Of a stretch of 64,000 nt of DNA, positions 50,956 to 61,500 are shown piece by piece. Below the pieces are notes generated by a model. That model did not search any database, was not told the DNA's origin, and worked only from the letters and a program-made list of their open reading frames with translations. The stretch spans positions 25,135,629-25,199,628 of the forward strand of contig OW387147.1 in assembly GCA_936440205.1 (NCBI GenBank). Reading direction: 5' to 3'. Numbering within the stretch: the stretch's first letter is position 1; every line of letters starts with the position of its first letter. This stretch comes from Lepidonotus clava. Taxonomy: Eukaryota > Annelida > Polychaeta > Phyllodocida > Polynoidae. The position numbers and the translations under genes were made by a program.

Positions 50956-51290
50956 CAGGGTTGGAAATTAATGTCAGCCCGTCAGCCCCAGGCTGACATT
51001 TTCTGGGCAGGGCTGACAATTTTGGGCAAAAGTATCAACTTATCAGCCTGGATGGCTGACAGATTTTTGAGAAAAAAAACCTTCATTTCTTTTCTAATTT
51101 TCTTAATTTCGATGGAACTCAATACTTTTCCTAATTATCATACACCTGCAGACATTAGTTAAGTTGCAATGTTTTATGTAAGTTTCTCATCATACAAATT
51201 TTGGTCTGACAATTTTCTATCAGGGCTGACAGATTTACATGAATGTCAGCCCGGATGGCTGACGTCCAAAAACGTTTATTTCTAACACTG
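50956..51290. mobile_element. MITE with CAGGGTTGGAAATTAA end and 5-bp duplication
   Basis: The left end CAGGGTTGGAAATTAATG and the right end (reverse complement CAGTGTTAGAAATAAACG) are related inverted termini. Inside, GGCTGACA/TGTCAGCC words recur at least eight times on both strands. ACAGG sits directly outside both ends, a 5-bp duplication. 335 bp; the 96-codon frame overlapping it is incidental. Confidence 0.75.
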
Positions 51291-51350
51291 ACAGGCCGGC
51301 AGTTTTCACACCTCTAGGTGTCAAATCAGCGCAGCTCCGTTACTTAGCCC

Positions 51351-51369
51351 CTCCCCCCCCCCCCCCCCC
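51351..51369 (+). repeat. Poly(C) tract
   Basis: About 19 C in a row following CCCCT, with a G-rich/C-rich neighbourhood. Confidence 0.9.
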
Positions 51370-51719
51370 GCCTCCCTGTGCTTCACTGTAAGGCTTAGAT
51401 ATCTACGTGAAAATACAGGAAATCCACCCTAATTTGAGGCCCTTCATGCTTCAATCAATGCTTCATGACATGTAAGGGGTCAATACAAAACAAGAAATAC
51501 TAGCAAATTTACTAGAAATGTTTGTGGGAGGTGTCGTGTAAAAAAAAATAATAGAAAAATGAAATCAAGCTACTAACTATTGTTTTTATCGACTATCGAT
51601 TCAGCCCTGAAGCCAGTGAAGGTTCGCGGGACCTAGGCCTAGGGCGCTGACGCGTTGACTGGGCTCCCCCGGTCCCCCGGCCCACTTGGCCCCACACGGG
51701 GGCGGGGGGATCAACTCAC

Positions 51720-51785
51720 CCTCGGTGGTCACCTCTGTCCTCAGTAAGGCGTGGTCATTGTTAATGGAGCCATTCGTTATGATTT
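51720..51785 (-). CDS. Coding exon upstream of 46003-46034
   Basis: On the minus strand 66 nt end at a strong donor (GAGG then GTGAGTTG). With two leading bases the frame reads IITNGSINNDHALLRTEVTT then Glu, leaving one base that completes an Asp codon with the next exon. The acceptor (CTATTGCTTAG) is weak, and an in-frame stop lies upstream, so the exon must begin about here or be reached by splicing; no in-frame Met is present. The Asn/Asp/Glu/Thr-rich, hydrophilic sequence suggests a disordered N-terminal segment. The 5.7-kb intron to the next exon is filled with MITEs. Confidence 0.42.
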
Positions 51786-52015
51786 CTAAGCAATAGATCT
51801 ATGTACAATACCCAATAGATATCCATTAAATCAATATTCCTTTTATCAGAATCTGACTTCCCGGCCTTGCCCTTATAGTGGAGGGAGCGACCGCGGGGCC
51901 CAATATTCGCTCAGGGGTGCCTGCCCTGGCCGCGCTGCCGGCACCTAGTGCCGGGGGTGCGGTGGGGGCCGAATCGACGGGACACTATCTGATGGGAAAA
52001 CTGGTGGAATGTAAC
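51786..52015. other. GC-rich block upstream of the minus-strand exon
   Basis: From about 51860 the sequence is CpG-rich (CGACCGCGGGGCC, GGCCGCGCTGCCGG). It lies directly upstream, in the minus-strand sense, of exon 51720-51785 and could be a promoter or 5' leader. A plus-strand 61-codon Ala/Gly-rich frame here is probably compositional. Confidence 0.3.
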
Positions 52016-52019
52016 CTAC

Positions 52020-52095
52020 CTGTAGGAATGGTAGACAAAGTACTTGTCCCTGAATATTCCTGATGAGGAGAGGGGCTTGTGGCACAGGTTGTAGC
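52020..52095. repeat. Second copy of the repeat seen at 29530-29910
   Basis: GTAGACAAAGTACTTGTCCC, GAATATTCC and GGAGAGGGGCTTGTGGCACA follow in the same order as at 29.5-29.9 kb, but contiguous here. Confidence 0.55.
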
Positions 52096-52710
52096 CTCAC
52101 AGACTCAGTCTGACCTTTCAGGCTTTCTTTACTTTCACTGCTCGGTGGAACTCTCTCAAGCTGGTTGGAGAAGGGCTCTGACTGTCAGCTTAGAGGGTAA
52201 TGTCGGGTCAGGGCAAGTTAGCGTGAGGGGTAAGGCCAAGGGTAGCTCTGTCAGTCTGTGGATTGTAGTACGTATGCCGGTATGGATCAGTGGCGCTCAG
52301 TGGTGTGGCTCAAGTTCAAGTTTGAAACACCCGCTTTTTTTTATCCGATCTGCGGTATTATCATGCATGCTTAGCAACAGCCTAGCAACACTACGATTAA
52401 ATATAGTCTAACATCTTCAGGCATTTACCAATAATCTAGTATTACTACTACGTTATTCTGAAATAAATGGATGCATAATAAGATTTCTAAATTTTTGTAA
52501 CTATCGGTTTTTTCTTCCAAATTTTGGCCAATCAGACAGCGGGCTATCCTTCACTACAGATTACAATTGGCGAGCACTCTGCCTAAGGAATAGGTGCAGG
52601 TCCAACCCGCTGAATCTGGCCTTCTGATTGGCTGAGAGCCGGCGCCGGCCTGTCACTGTCACTGTCAGTGATGATTCTGTGACAGACCTTGTGTGACTGT
52701 AACTAGAAAA

Positions 52711-52813
52711 CAGGGGTGGACATAACCACGGGCCCGGGGACCCGAGGGCCGAGGCCCTTAAAAAGCAGGTCGGGCCCCTAGGCCAGAAAATCTAGGGGCC
52801 CGACCTGCTTTTT
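52711..52813. repeat. CAGGGGTGGACATAA end plus perfect 22-bp hairpin
   Basis: CAGGGGTGGACATAACC at 52711 resembles a hAT-type left terminus. Shortly after, 52760-52781 (AAAAAGCAGGTCGGGCCC and CTAG) pairs perfectly with 52792-52813 across a 10-base loop. No matching right terminus was found, so this may be a truncated MITE. The hairpin resembles a small precursor RNA, but nothing shows that it is processed. Confidence 0.55.
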
Positions 52814-55700
52814 AGGTGTTTTTTAATTAAAGAAATATGATATAGTAATACGTCGTATAAGCATTTCCTTTATCAGTTTATGATGAAATGGATATGTGAT
52901 TTATTGTGCATGAAGTGCAATTCAAAGTTATTAGTTTCCTGAAGAATTGTTCAGCACAATGCATTCTCATAATACTCCATAAACAATAGTTAATAACGAA
53001 TAATTAATAATGTCTCCTGTGTCTTGCCATCATTGCCTTGTCACACAATGCCTCATTGTTCAGATTTATATTAAAATCATTAAGCCTCTGTTACTGTAAA
53101 ATAACATGCATAATTAATAGAGGTACTTGTGCCCAGTACGTTAAACATGTATTTATTGCTATGGATATTGAAATGTCAAACCAATTTAGCGCAGAATAGA
53201 TTACTTAAACTTAAGTGCTTCTTGTTTTGCTAACGCATAATGCATCCATCGAAACAGTGAACACTTTAGATTTATGTTTTAGTTGGTAAATATTCATTAA
53301 AAGCCTACTTATGTTTTGAGACTCGGTATTCTAACTTTAATTATATAAACAGTTAGTTGTCGCCCATATGAATAGAATAAACTGCATTTTGAAATAAAGA
53401 TTAATGACATCGATTCTAGTCCATCAAATTTTAATATCCGATATCATTACCTGTTCATTATGGCATTGTTGGCCATAAGGTGATTATTGATTTTAAAGAG
53501 TATAATCATGGTAAAGGTTATTCAAATAACTGTGTTGTGGATGAAATATAGCGCAATTTACATAATCTGAAAGGAAATTTATGATTGTATTCCATATTCT
53601 CAACAACCTTTAATTATTTTGACCAAGAAGACTTTGTACAGAATGAACTCTATGTTTAATCAAATGTTTACCAATTCTAATGTTTACCACGAGGCCTGAG
53701 GATAACACTCTTCCTTAATTATAAGTTATGTTCAGCATGGAGTGTACAAAGGCACTACTTATTGATTGATGCGGGCAAAGTTGATTGTATACCTATCTAT
53801 GTCACTGCCACGCAAAATATCATAGCCAAGATCAAAGGAACAAACCTGCTCCAGTGCCAACCCAAATAGGATGCGGTTGTACCAATGCCATAGTGTGGTG
53901 TGGTCTATGTAATGTCCTTGAGCCATTTTGTTGTAAGGGAATATAGGGTGTGCTTATAGGTTTGGCAAAGTTACTGATATAGATCTATCTGAACCTGACA
54001 AAGATACAGTACTACTGAATAATCAAAGCATGATAATTAGTAAAAGGGTAATAAGCTTCAATTTGCTTGAATGCTTTGCAAAATCAGGTTCACTAAAAAT
54101 CTCTTCAGTCAAAACAAAATCTGCCATTGGTATTAGGGATTTTTAGTCATAAGGTTATCATGTATTAATCACCAATTATGTATTCTATGATATTCAGTAC
54201 CTTAGTAGAATTAGACCGATGCATGATCAAAGATGGTATCGTACACTGTCAAAGTAGAGTAAACTAGTTACCTTTATCAAAATAATATAATCTGAAAAAA
54301 ATGATTTTATATTTACAACTTTAGACGTTTCTTTCAGCATGTCAGTTTTTGGTTTGACAAGACAGATTGCTATTTCACTTCAATTCTATGTGGTTTTGGA
54401 CCACACAAGCAGTCCCTTCAGCCTCACTTGTTCTATATTTTTGTTTGGCTCTAGAATAATCTGTAATGACTGGTGCTATTATTTCAACTTCATCAGACAT
54501 GTATACAGAGAACTAGTCCAACAAATTGGCCCTGTCTGGATACGAGATGGTACTTCTTTGTAAATAAAAAATGTAGACAAAGCCAATTCAATCAGATTAG
54601 GTTTATGCCATTCAAACATGATGGTCTAATGAGACCACACATGAGAGGCTCGTTAGACTAGATTTTGCCTCATTGAGGTTTGGCAAGCCTAAACGTATAC
54701 CGTTTAGGATGAAATCGGATTTCCTGGATTGAAGTAATGTTTGCCAGGATCAACATTCCTTTCCTAGACTAGTGCACCTAAACAGTAAATAGAATATGGG
54801 ATATCTGCATCCTCTCTATAATAGTGATCCAGATGTATTGTAAAATGAATATCAGCCATTTGAGGGTAATGTCATTGTATGTGTGGCAATCTTTGGTTTG
54901 AAGTTTGTTTGTGTGGGCTTATAGTTATGATTTTAAATACATGACATAAAAAGAATCTTAAATGTTAATGCCATGTCAAGAAATTTTACAGAATTTGTTT
55001 CTTTGTTGTTCTGTCAGCTCCGTACACACATAGGCATCTTCGGCTTCATTGAATACTAAGGCAAGAGAGTGGATGAAATAACTTGAAAAAATACTACTTT
55101 TTCAAGTAAGATTGTAAGGGTTGCCACAAATAATGCATTTCCGATTGTTTTCGTCCTACACGAAACCTATATTTTACGACTCAAAAAAGTCAAGAAAACC
55201 CAGGTAGGACGTCACATTAAAAAGCTGTGACGTCACTAAAAACAAAGGCGCACCAGCTGAAGAGTGCCAAGAAGTGTGAATACAAAGGTCCCTGGAAAAA
55301 GAATGAGCAACATAAACAATATAAACATGCAAGGACATGGCATGCCGACAGTGCGTCCTGTTATGGATTGTTGACAGAAAAAGTGTTTTTGGAGCTGGAG
55401 CCCTATTGTCAAAGGATCAAAGCTTTCAGCGTGCAGTTTTTGTGGGAGTGGATGCTAAGGGTTAGGGTTGGGGCTACAACTGATTTCCCATTTTACACTG
55501 GGTGATATGTTAGCTCTGTGCACTCTAAAATCAGCAGTGTGTAGTACAGCGATGGGGCACCACATTATTTTAAATAGGATATACAAGTTACGAAAATTCA
55601 ACTTATATTTTAAAATAATCAAAGGGTGCTCAGAAACTGAATGATGATATTGTAATGGTATTTTTGCTGAGCTTTACCAATTCCATGTACTGTGAAAGTA
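52814..55700. other. No gene recognised; one CRE
   Basis: AT-rich unique sequence. TGACGTCA occurs at 55228-55235 at the start of a 92-codon plus frame (55227-55505) that is Lys/Gln-rich at first but has no splice context or known domain; not called as a gene. Confidence 0.4.
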
Positions 55701-55723
55701 CATATTTCGCGCTGCTTGAGTTA

Positions 55724-55914
55724 AGCCCCATACCCATTAAGCAACTTTTGGGTACAGTTGGGCAACAAATTGTCACTAAAATCGGCCAATTCTAGCCCAA
55801 GAATCGGCCGATTTTAGCACCAATGCAGATCTAACATGCACATTTCGATATACCATACTAACAGACAATCACAAGAATTAGCCTGTGTAAAAGTTGCTTA
55901 GTGGGTATGGGACT
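55724..55914. mobile_element. MITE with AAGYCCCATACCCAYTAAGC ends
   Basis: The left end AGCCCCATACCCATTAAGCA with ACTTTT mirrors the right end, whose reverse complement is AGTCCCATACCCACTAAGCA with ACTTTT (two mismatches). Flanks TTA and TGA match 2 of 3. A secondary inverted pair, AATCGGCC / GGCCGATT, lies inside. 191 bp, non-coding. Confidence 0.7.
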
Positions 55915-57105
55915 TGACGTGCATCCAGTATCAATGCACATTTTTGTGTAGTTAAATCATAATGGAATCCCCTGTTAGGATCAAACTTTTCGCCCGGGCC
56001 TAGTCCTTAATGTCAGCATGAAATGCCTATATTTTTCTCAGAGGTAAAGCGCCATTTCATTTCATTTGAAAGCAATGCATGTTCCAAGATCATTGGTCCT
56101 TATGTCTCTAATTCGAGATTATGGAATCTGAATGGAATGGAAGGCTACACACGCTCTTACTGCTTATGACATCCAAATATATTTTTCATATGCAAACGTC
56201 CATCAGTTTGCTTTCCTTGTGTGTTGAGGATGCTCTGCGTTGGCAAACAAACCTATCCATCATATCTACATTATAAATATAAAAAGACTTTATGACATTA
56301 CAGACCAGGGAGACCAAGGCAGAGGATAGAACCGTGTTTATGCTGGGTAGCAGATTGTGATATACATCTGAAAAACTTCGAATTCAACTTTCTAAAAGAA
56401 TAACATTGAATGTGCACTTTTATGGTAGTTAGGCCTGTCGGAAAATAGAGAAATGTGGTGGCAAAGATTCTTTCCTTGTAGAAAAATCATGTACATGCAC
56501 ATGCAGTTTTAACGTGTCACTCCATAATAGGTTTTCCAAAAGACATAGACCTTTATAACAATTACCAAAAAAAATCATACTCATATAACATAATTTTTCA
56601 TATAAATGTAAACGCCTGGTTTGATGTTTTGATATGCCCAAGAAATTCAGGGCATGAATGGGATTTTGGGTAGGGTGCCTCATACTTGTTCATGGGCCTT
56701 GAGAGTTTTCATGTATGTGGGTTGGGGACGGAGCTTGACGGATGTGGTACTAATAGGAATGGAGCATTGTGCCGCAATCTACAATATTGTTTTATCGTAA
56801 CCATTACATACTTAAGAGCACATAGATGTCCCGGGTCATCTTGTGGCCACTCTCGAGCACTTCTCAAGGCCTCCCAAGTTGGGTCTCGGTTGCCCTCAGT
56901 TTGGTAGGTGCTCGAGTTACCTATCGTCCCTAAGGCCACATCAGTACATTTCGTGATATCTAATATTTTGAGTTATTTCATGTGTTGCCATAATTCAGGT
57001 GTTTTGATGAACTTCACATAATAATTACACAATTATAACATAAAACTTAATGTAAGTTATTGAAAGAAAAGTTTCAATTTTACTCTCCCCCCAAAAAATC
57101 GTAGT
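55915..57105. other. No gene recognised
   Basis: Unique AT-rich sequence becoming slightly GC-richer near 56820-56940. Overlapping short frames on both strands there lack splice sites. Confidence 0.45.
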
Positions 57106-57109
57106 CTGT

Positions 57110-57275
57110 GAAAGATGAACGAGACTCTCGGGGTTGACCGCTGTGTCCGCTGGATGGGACTGTCTGTTGTATTGGGGCTGGTAACCAGCCAATTTGGCGC
57201 CGTTTGTAAGCAGATGGAGGTCCCAGACATGTCGCGTGACTCGAGATCTCGCGAGATTTTACCGAGATTTTAATC
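57110..57275. promoter_or_regulatory. Candidate promoter with TCTCGCGAGA palindrome
   Basis: TCTCGCGAGA at 57247-57256 (extended ATCTCGCGAGAT) is a well-known promoter palindrome found close to start sites of housekeeping genes, in a CpG-rich stretch with CCAAT (57187). A plus-strand ATG at 57117 opens a 52-codon frame with a signal-peptide-like hydrophobic segment (GLSVVLGLVTSQFGAVC), but it runs through the palindrome and stops, so coding is doubtful. Direction is unresolved. Confidence 0.4.
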
Positions 57276-59155
57276 GCCCACTATTGCCAACTGTAAACTC
57301 ATAAAGTGAGGTAGGAAAGATAGGGCACGGAAGGAAAGGATGTGGGTAAATGGCATGAAACTGTGTGGGGGTGGGAAAGAGGACATGCATGGAATAGGGG
57401 GTTCATTAGTATTCAGGGAACAGAAATATTTTGAAATAGACCACATTATTTAAATGAATATTGTTGGGCAAGATGACTGCTGAAATGGTCAAGCTTGAGT
57501 TACTTAATCTGTTTTCCATGTTAAGTGCTGAATTTGCACTTAATGTCCGTCAATAGTAAATTGTGGTAGTTAATTGTAATTAATGATGGAACGAGCATTT
57601 TGCATTTATGAATTGAGACAATCTAAACAGACATAACTTATGCCAGCTCAGAGCGCTTATCAGACAGAAAATCATGTAGTATTTCCTTTGATATTGAGCT
57701 GAATAGTTGCTTTGGTAATCTACTCAACGGTATTAGATCTAGATGCTATCGAAAAGTATAATAATGATCTGTTTGTAAAAAAAAAAGGTAAACGCAAATA
57801 ATTGATTGCGAGAAAAGTGGATTTCTAAGTGGTAATATGAGTTATTGTAGTCTGATAAAGTAGCTCAAGGAATAATAAGGAAATAGAAGGGAGACAGAGT
57901 GTTTTAATAAGAGATTGAAAAATTGAGTGAATACTGGGGAGATGCAGTCGAGGCGTGGAGAATGTCGCATAGGAAATGAAGTAATCTAGAGTCTCCTAAA
58001 TCTGCTTGTCTAATCTATGTAGGCCAAAGAATAATTCAGAATCTGAGCGACCGTTAAAGCGTAATGTATGATGATAGCCCCCGAACTACCCTGATGATAA
58101 AGCATCTAGCCAGGTGGAAGGAAGCCTTGATTGTATTTCATGTGAAGGTGTATTCCATTTTATGGTTAATTTACTGTAGGGAAACTACTCTAGCTCTGGG
58201 ACAGATGTGCATATGAGATTCCGAAATCAGATTACCTACCAAAGCAGGTGCTCTCTACCCCCATCATCTAGACAATCAAAGTAAAACTCATATTATTCAG
58301 ATTTGATTGTAGTCTGAATGACAAATAAGGTTTCATTATTCTTTGAAAAGATAGATGATTAATTTCAAGTTGATCATCTTAGTAATTTTATAATGATTAA
58401 ACTAGATTATGATCAGCACAAAACGGATGTATTGTTTCGGTATCAAACGTTTCAGAGAAGGCATCTTTTCGCAATTAAATTCCATTTTGAAATTAAGATT
58501 AATATTGCAAGGTCCCTTCATGCGAGCAACTTTATTCGTAAAGAAATATCCCAATATCTTTTGTCACTACAAATTTGATGTCGTTTGCGAAGTCTATGAT
58601 GAACTTTTTCCCCACTAATTCTATTGTTCAAGATTATATCTATGCATCATTGGGAGGCAGACTTCCAAATCTCTGCCTATGAATATTGAGATAACCCTAT
58701 TTACAAAGTCTGAAGGAAGAAGACATTCTTGTGGCACTTTAATCAGGATTTTTGTTTATCACTTGTGAAAAAGGACCTGAACGTGGCTGATGTGATTTAC
58801 AGTCTTCCTCCAGTGCCAAGATTTGGCTGAGTGGCAGGGTTAGGAGACAAGATCCAGTTCTTCGATGGCATGCCTCCCTACAGGACCATTCTCCCCTTCA
58901 CTCCTGCATTAAATTTACACAATATAAATTTAATCTCCAGGGAGCTCTGAATGAATCTCCCATCCGATAATGATATTCCTAGAAGAAACTCCCCAACTCA
59001 GAATTCCAAAAATGCCTCCACTAAGGAGTGCTTGGGCTGCCATTATGTCAGATCTTGATGGCGATTGTAAAAATAAGATTGAAAAATTAGACGGAAAAAA
59101 TCGATACCTGCTTGGAAAACTGAATTCAAGAAGCAAAAGGAAACTGTGCTGTGAG
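57276..59155. other. No gene recognised
   Basis: AT-rich unique sequence with no transposon ends. Short plus frames at 58393-58618 overlap each other and look random. Confidence 0.45.
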
Positions 59156-59164
59156 ACCTTGAAT

Positions 59165-59470
59165 GCAAAGTGACGTCACCAAGGAGATAGATGACGTCGC
59201 AGCGTTCTTGTTTGGAGATAAAGCGTCGTCCTGGAGACATTCTCATTTAAGAGGGGGAGGGGCCTGGAGTGATAGTGGAGGCTGCAGAGGGCCGTGGAGG
59301 ACGACCTATCTAGGGACCCAGGAGTCAGAATTAAAGATTCCTACCTCGATAACCTCAAACTGGGAACAAATAATCTCGGACCAGAGACGCAGACGCCAAT
59401 AACTTGGGAGCATGCGCCCAATGACCGGAAGTGTTTCGGTGTAGTCCATTGGTTGCTTCTTTCTGGCCTC
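59165..59470. promoter_or_regulatory. Strong candidate promoter (CREs, ETS, CCAAT, NRF1-like)
   Basis: The block holds GTGACGTCACC (CRE, 59171-59178), ATGACGTCGC (59201), a GCATGCGCCC half NRF1-type site (59411), ACCGGAAGTG (ETS/GABP, about 59424), and CCAAT boxes in both orientations (CGCCAAT at 59395; ATTGG at 59449). This combination is typical of a bidirectional CpG-type promoter. No first exon with a convincing donor was identified on either strand. Confidence 0.5.
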
Positions 59471-60289
59471 ACAAAAAAGGGTTGTCTGTCATCCTTACGG
59501 AACACTCCACCAATAAGGGGGAAATGCTCTATGAGTTGGAGTAGTAAAATAGTATGCTTCATCTAAGCCTATACATCTAGGAACTTGCATACCTTTCACC
59601 GGAAGATGTAGGGAAACTACTCCATGCAAAATGGACATTTTGATGAATAATATAAAAGACTTCATATAATTTGTATAGGTATATGGTTTAATGTATTCTA
59701 ACGTATGTATACAGGTTTTTGTTTTAACACTTCGAAACTGTATGGGCAAATATCCGAATAAATCCTACTATAATGCTATATGGTGGACCCCGCCTCAGCT
59801 CCAGGCTATAGTGAGGATGGAGAACATCATTCACTGAAATCCAGCCTAATGATATCATGATAATAGCCAAAGCGACTGCAGTGAGTACACTTGATTTTGT
59901 AGCTAGAGCTCTACATCCTGTATGTTATAGGACCTTATCATAGAGTAGGAACGTAAAATTAGTCGTATATTCTATTGTCCTATCTTTTCATGAGTTTAAA
60001 AATGGGAAAATGTTAGCTTAGAGATTGGAGCTGATTTTGCAAAGGAGACAAATAGGTTTGTAAAAACGAAAGATAAGTGGAAGTCAGCAGAGTGTGGTGG
60101 AGAATGTCATGTGGCTGGCTGCCAAGTCGGACCCAATTTGTAGGAGATTGCCCCACAGATAGTCATGATTTCTGGATCACTATCTCTGCTCCCCAGAGAC
60201 TGATTTCTCCGGGATTTTTAGTCCAAATTAAACCACAATCCACTGGCCATAAAAGCCCACCACCCTCTCCCTAGCGGCTCGTAAAGAAG

Positions 60290-60385
60290 CACCGCCGTGA
60301 CGTCACATCTGAAATTATCAGACGACATTTTACACTTTAGCTGCGAACCGGTCGGTAAAAGCGCGGGAAGGTGAGTTATGGCGGT
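60290..60385 (+). promoter_or_regulatory. CRE and E2F-like sites ahead of a donor-like AAGGTGAGT
   Basis: CCGTGACGTCACA (60298-60305) lies 60 bp upstream of GCGCGGGAAGGTGAGTTATG. GCGCGGGAA is an E2F-type site, and AAG/GTGAGT is a near-consensus donor that could end a non-coding first exon on the plus strand. The proximity of both to the 59.2-59.5 kb block suggests one extended regulatory domain. Confidence 0.4.
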
Positions 60386-61199
60386 CGAGAAACGTTCTTG
60401 GCACGTCGTTTATGGACGGCTCGTACTTGGACGGAAGCACAGGGGTCGAACTATAAACTGTCCGGGGTCTAATTTGTCGGGAGACTTGCGGTAGAGATCG
60501 AGCCAATATGGGCTCGGGGAATGGCGTGTTCTGGTGGAGAAGTTCACGGCCAAATGAGTGTATATATTAGTCAAGGAGGCGAAGCTATGACAGACCAATT
60601 TTAGGGGAGAGGCTCCCGAGTCGGACTGGCCCAGGCCCCTCATTATCGTCATTATCCGGTCGGACCTTGTCATTTGGCCTCCATTGGGCGGCGACCTCTA
60701 TCCATTCACTGGAGATGTTCGCCCCAAACACCTCAGAGTTCATGAGCAAAAAGAGTATTGGACGAATTATTTTCGTAGAATTGGATCTATTGGAGATGTT
60801 TTTCTGGTCCAGTTATATTGGATGCATTGTATTAGAGTGCTCCGTCCTTTCGTAAGAATGTATACCGTCGTTTTATTAAAAAAAAGGTCAACATTTGGAA
60901 AGAAAAAAATCACGGCTTTATGCATTTGTCTAAGATCTTTGTTAATTGAACAGCTATAGACTATAGGTTTATCGCAATAAAACGGCAATTATTTTCCATA
61001 TATTTAGTTTTGATGCAAAGGACCTAGCTGGAGGATGACCATGGACATTGTTGTGCGCTCTCTCTTTCCCTGCAACTGTTGCATATCTTGCTACAAATAG
61101 GTTTTTCTTTGCACAATATTCCTTAATCCCTGTAGCACTACATATTATTTCCCTATGTGCCCTTTCTCTCCCTCTTGTGCCCGTTCTTTCTCCTCCCAT

Positions 61200-61500
61200 A
61201 CTTCCCCCAAAACCTTCCGGCAGGCAGGCAAGCTTCGTTTAAAGTCTGATGAATATTTGAACGAACAAAAACAAGACCGCGACAAAAGAGGGAGTGGGGG
61301 TCGTGGCCATGTTTTCTTGGCCAGCAGATCCGACTGATCCACCGGAGCTGTCAGTAGGGATCAAAGGCCCGCGCCCGGATCTCATCAAATATACATACGC
61401 CGTCGGCCGCTCGAGCGCCCTCCGTCTGCGCCGTTGTCGTCTGCTGTTTTCGCGCCAAAAAAAATCGGCGGGCCTTTGGCCGCTTCCCAGATACAATTGA
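61200..61500. promoter_or_regulatory. CpG-rich island with perfect E2F site and TCF-like motif
   Basis: TTTTCGCGCCAAAA (61447-61460) is a full E2F/DP consensus. GATCAAAGG (61357) fits TCF/LEF. CpG content is high from 61370 to 61480 (CGCCGTCGGCCGCTCGAGCG). Overlapping frames on both strands are composition effects. Likely promoter or enhancer; orientation unknown. Confidence 0.42.

Noticed and set aside
55227-55505. 92-codon plus frame beginning Lys/Gln-rich
   Set aside because: No upstream acceptor or downstream donor, no poly(A) signal placed sensibly, and no recognised domain.
57117-57275. 52-codon secreted-protein-like frame
   Set aside because: It runs through the TCTCGCGAGA promoter palindrome and stops soon after with no clear donor; coding not supported.
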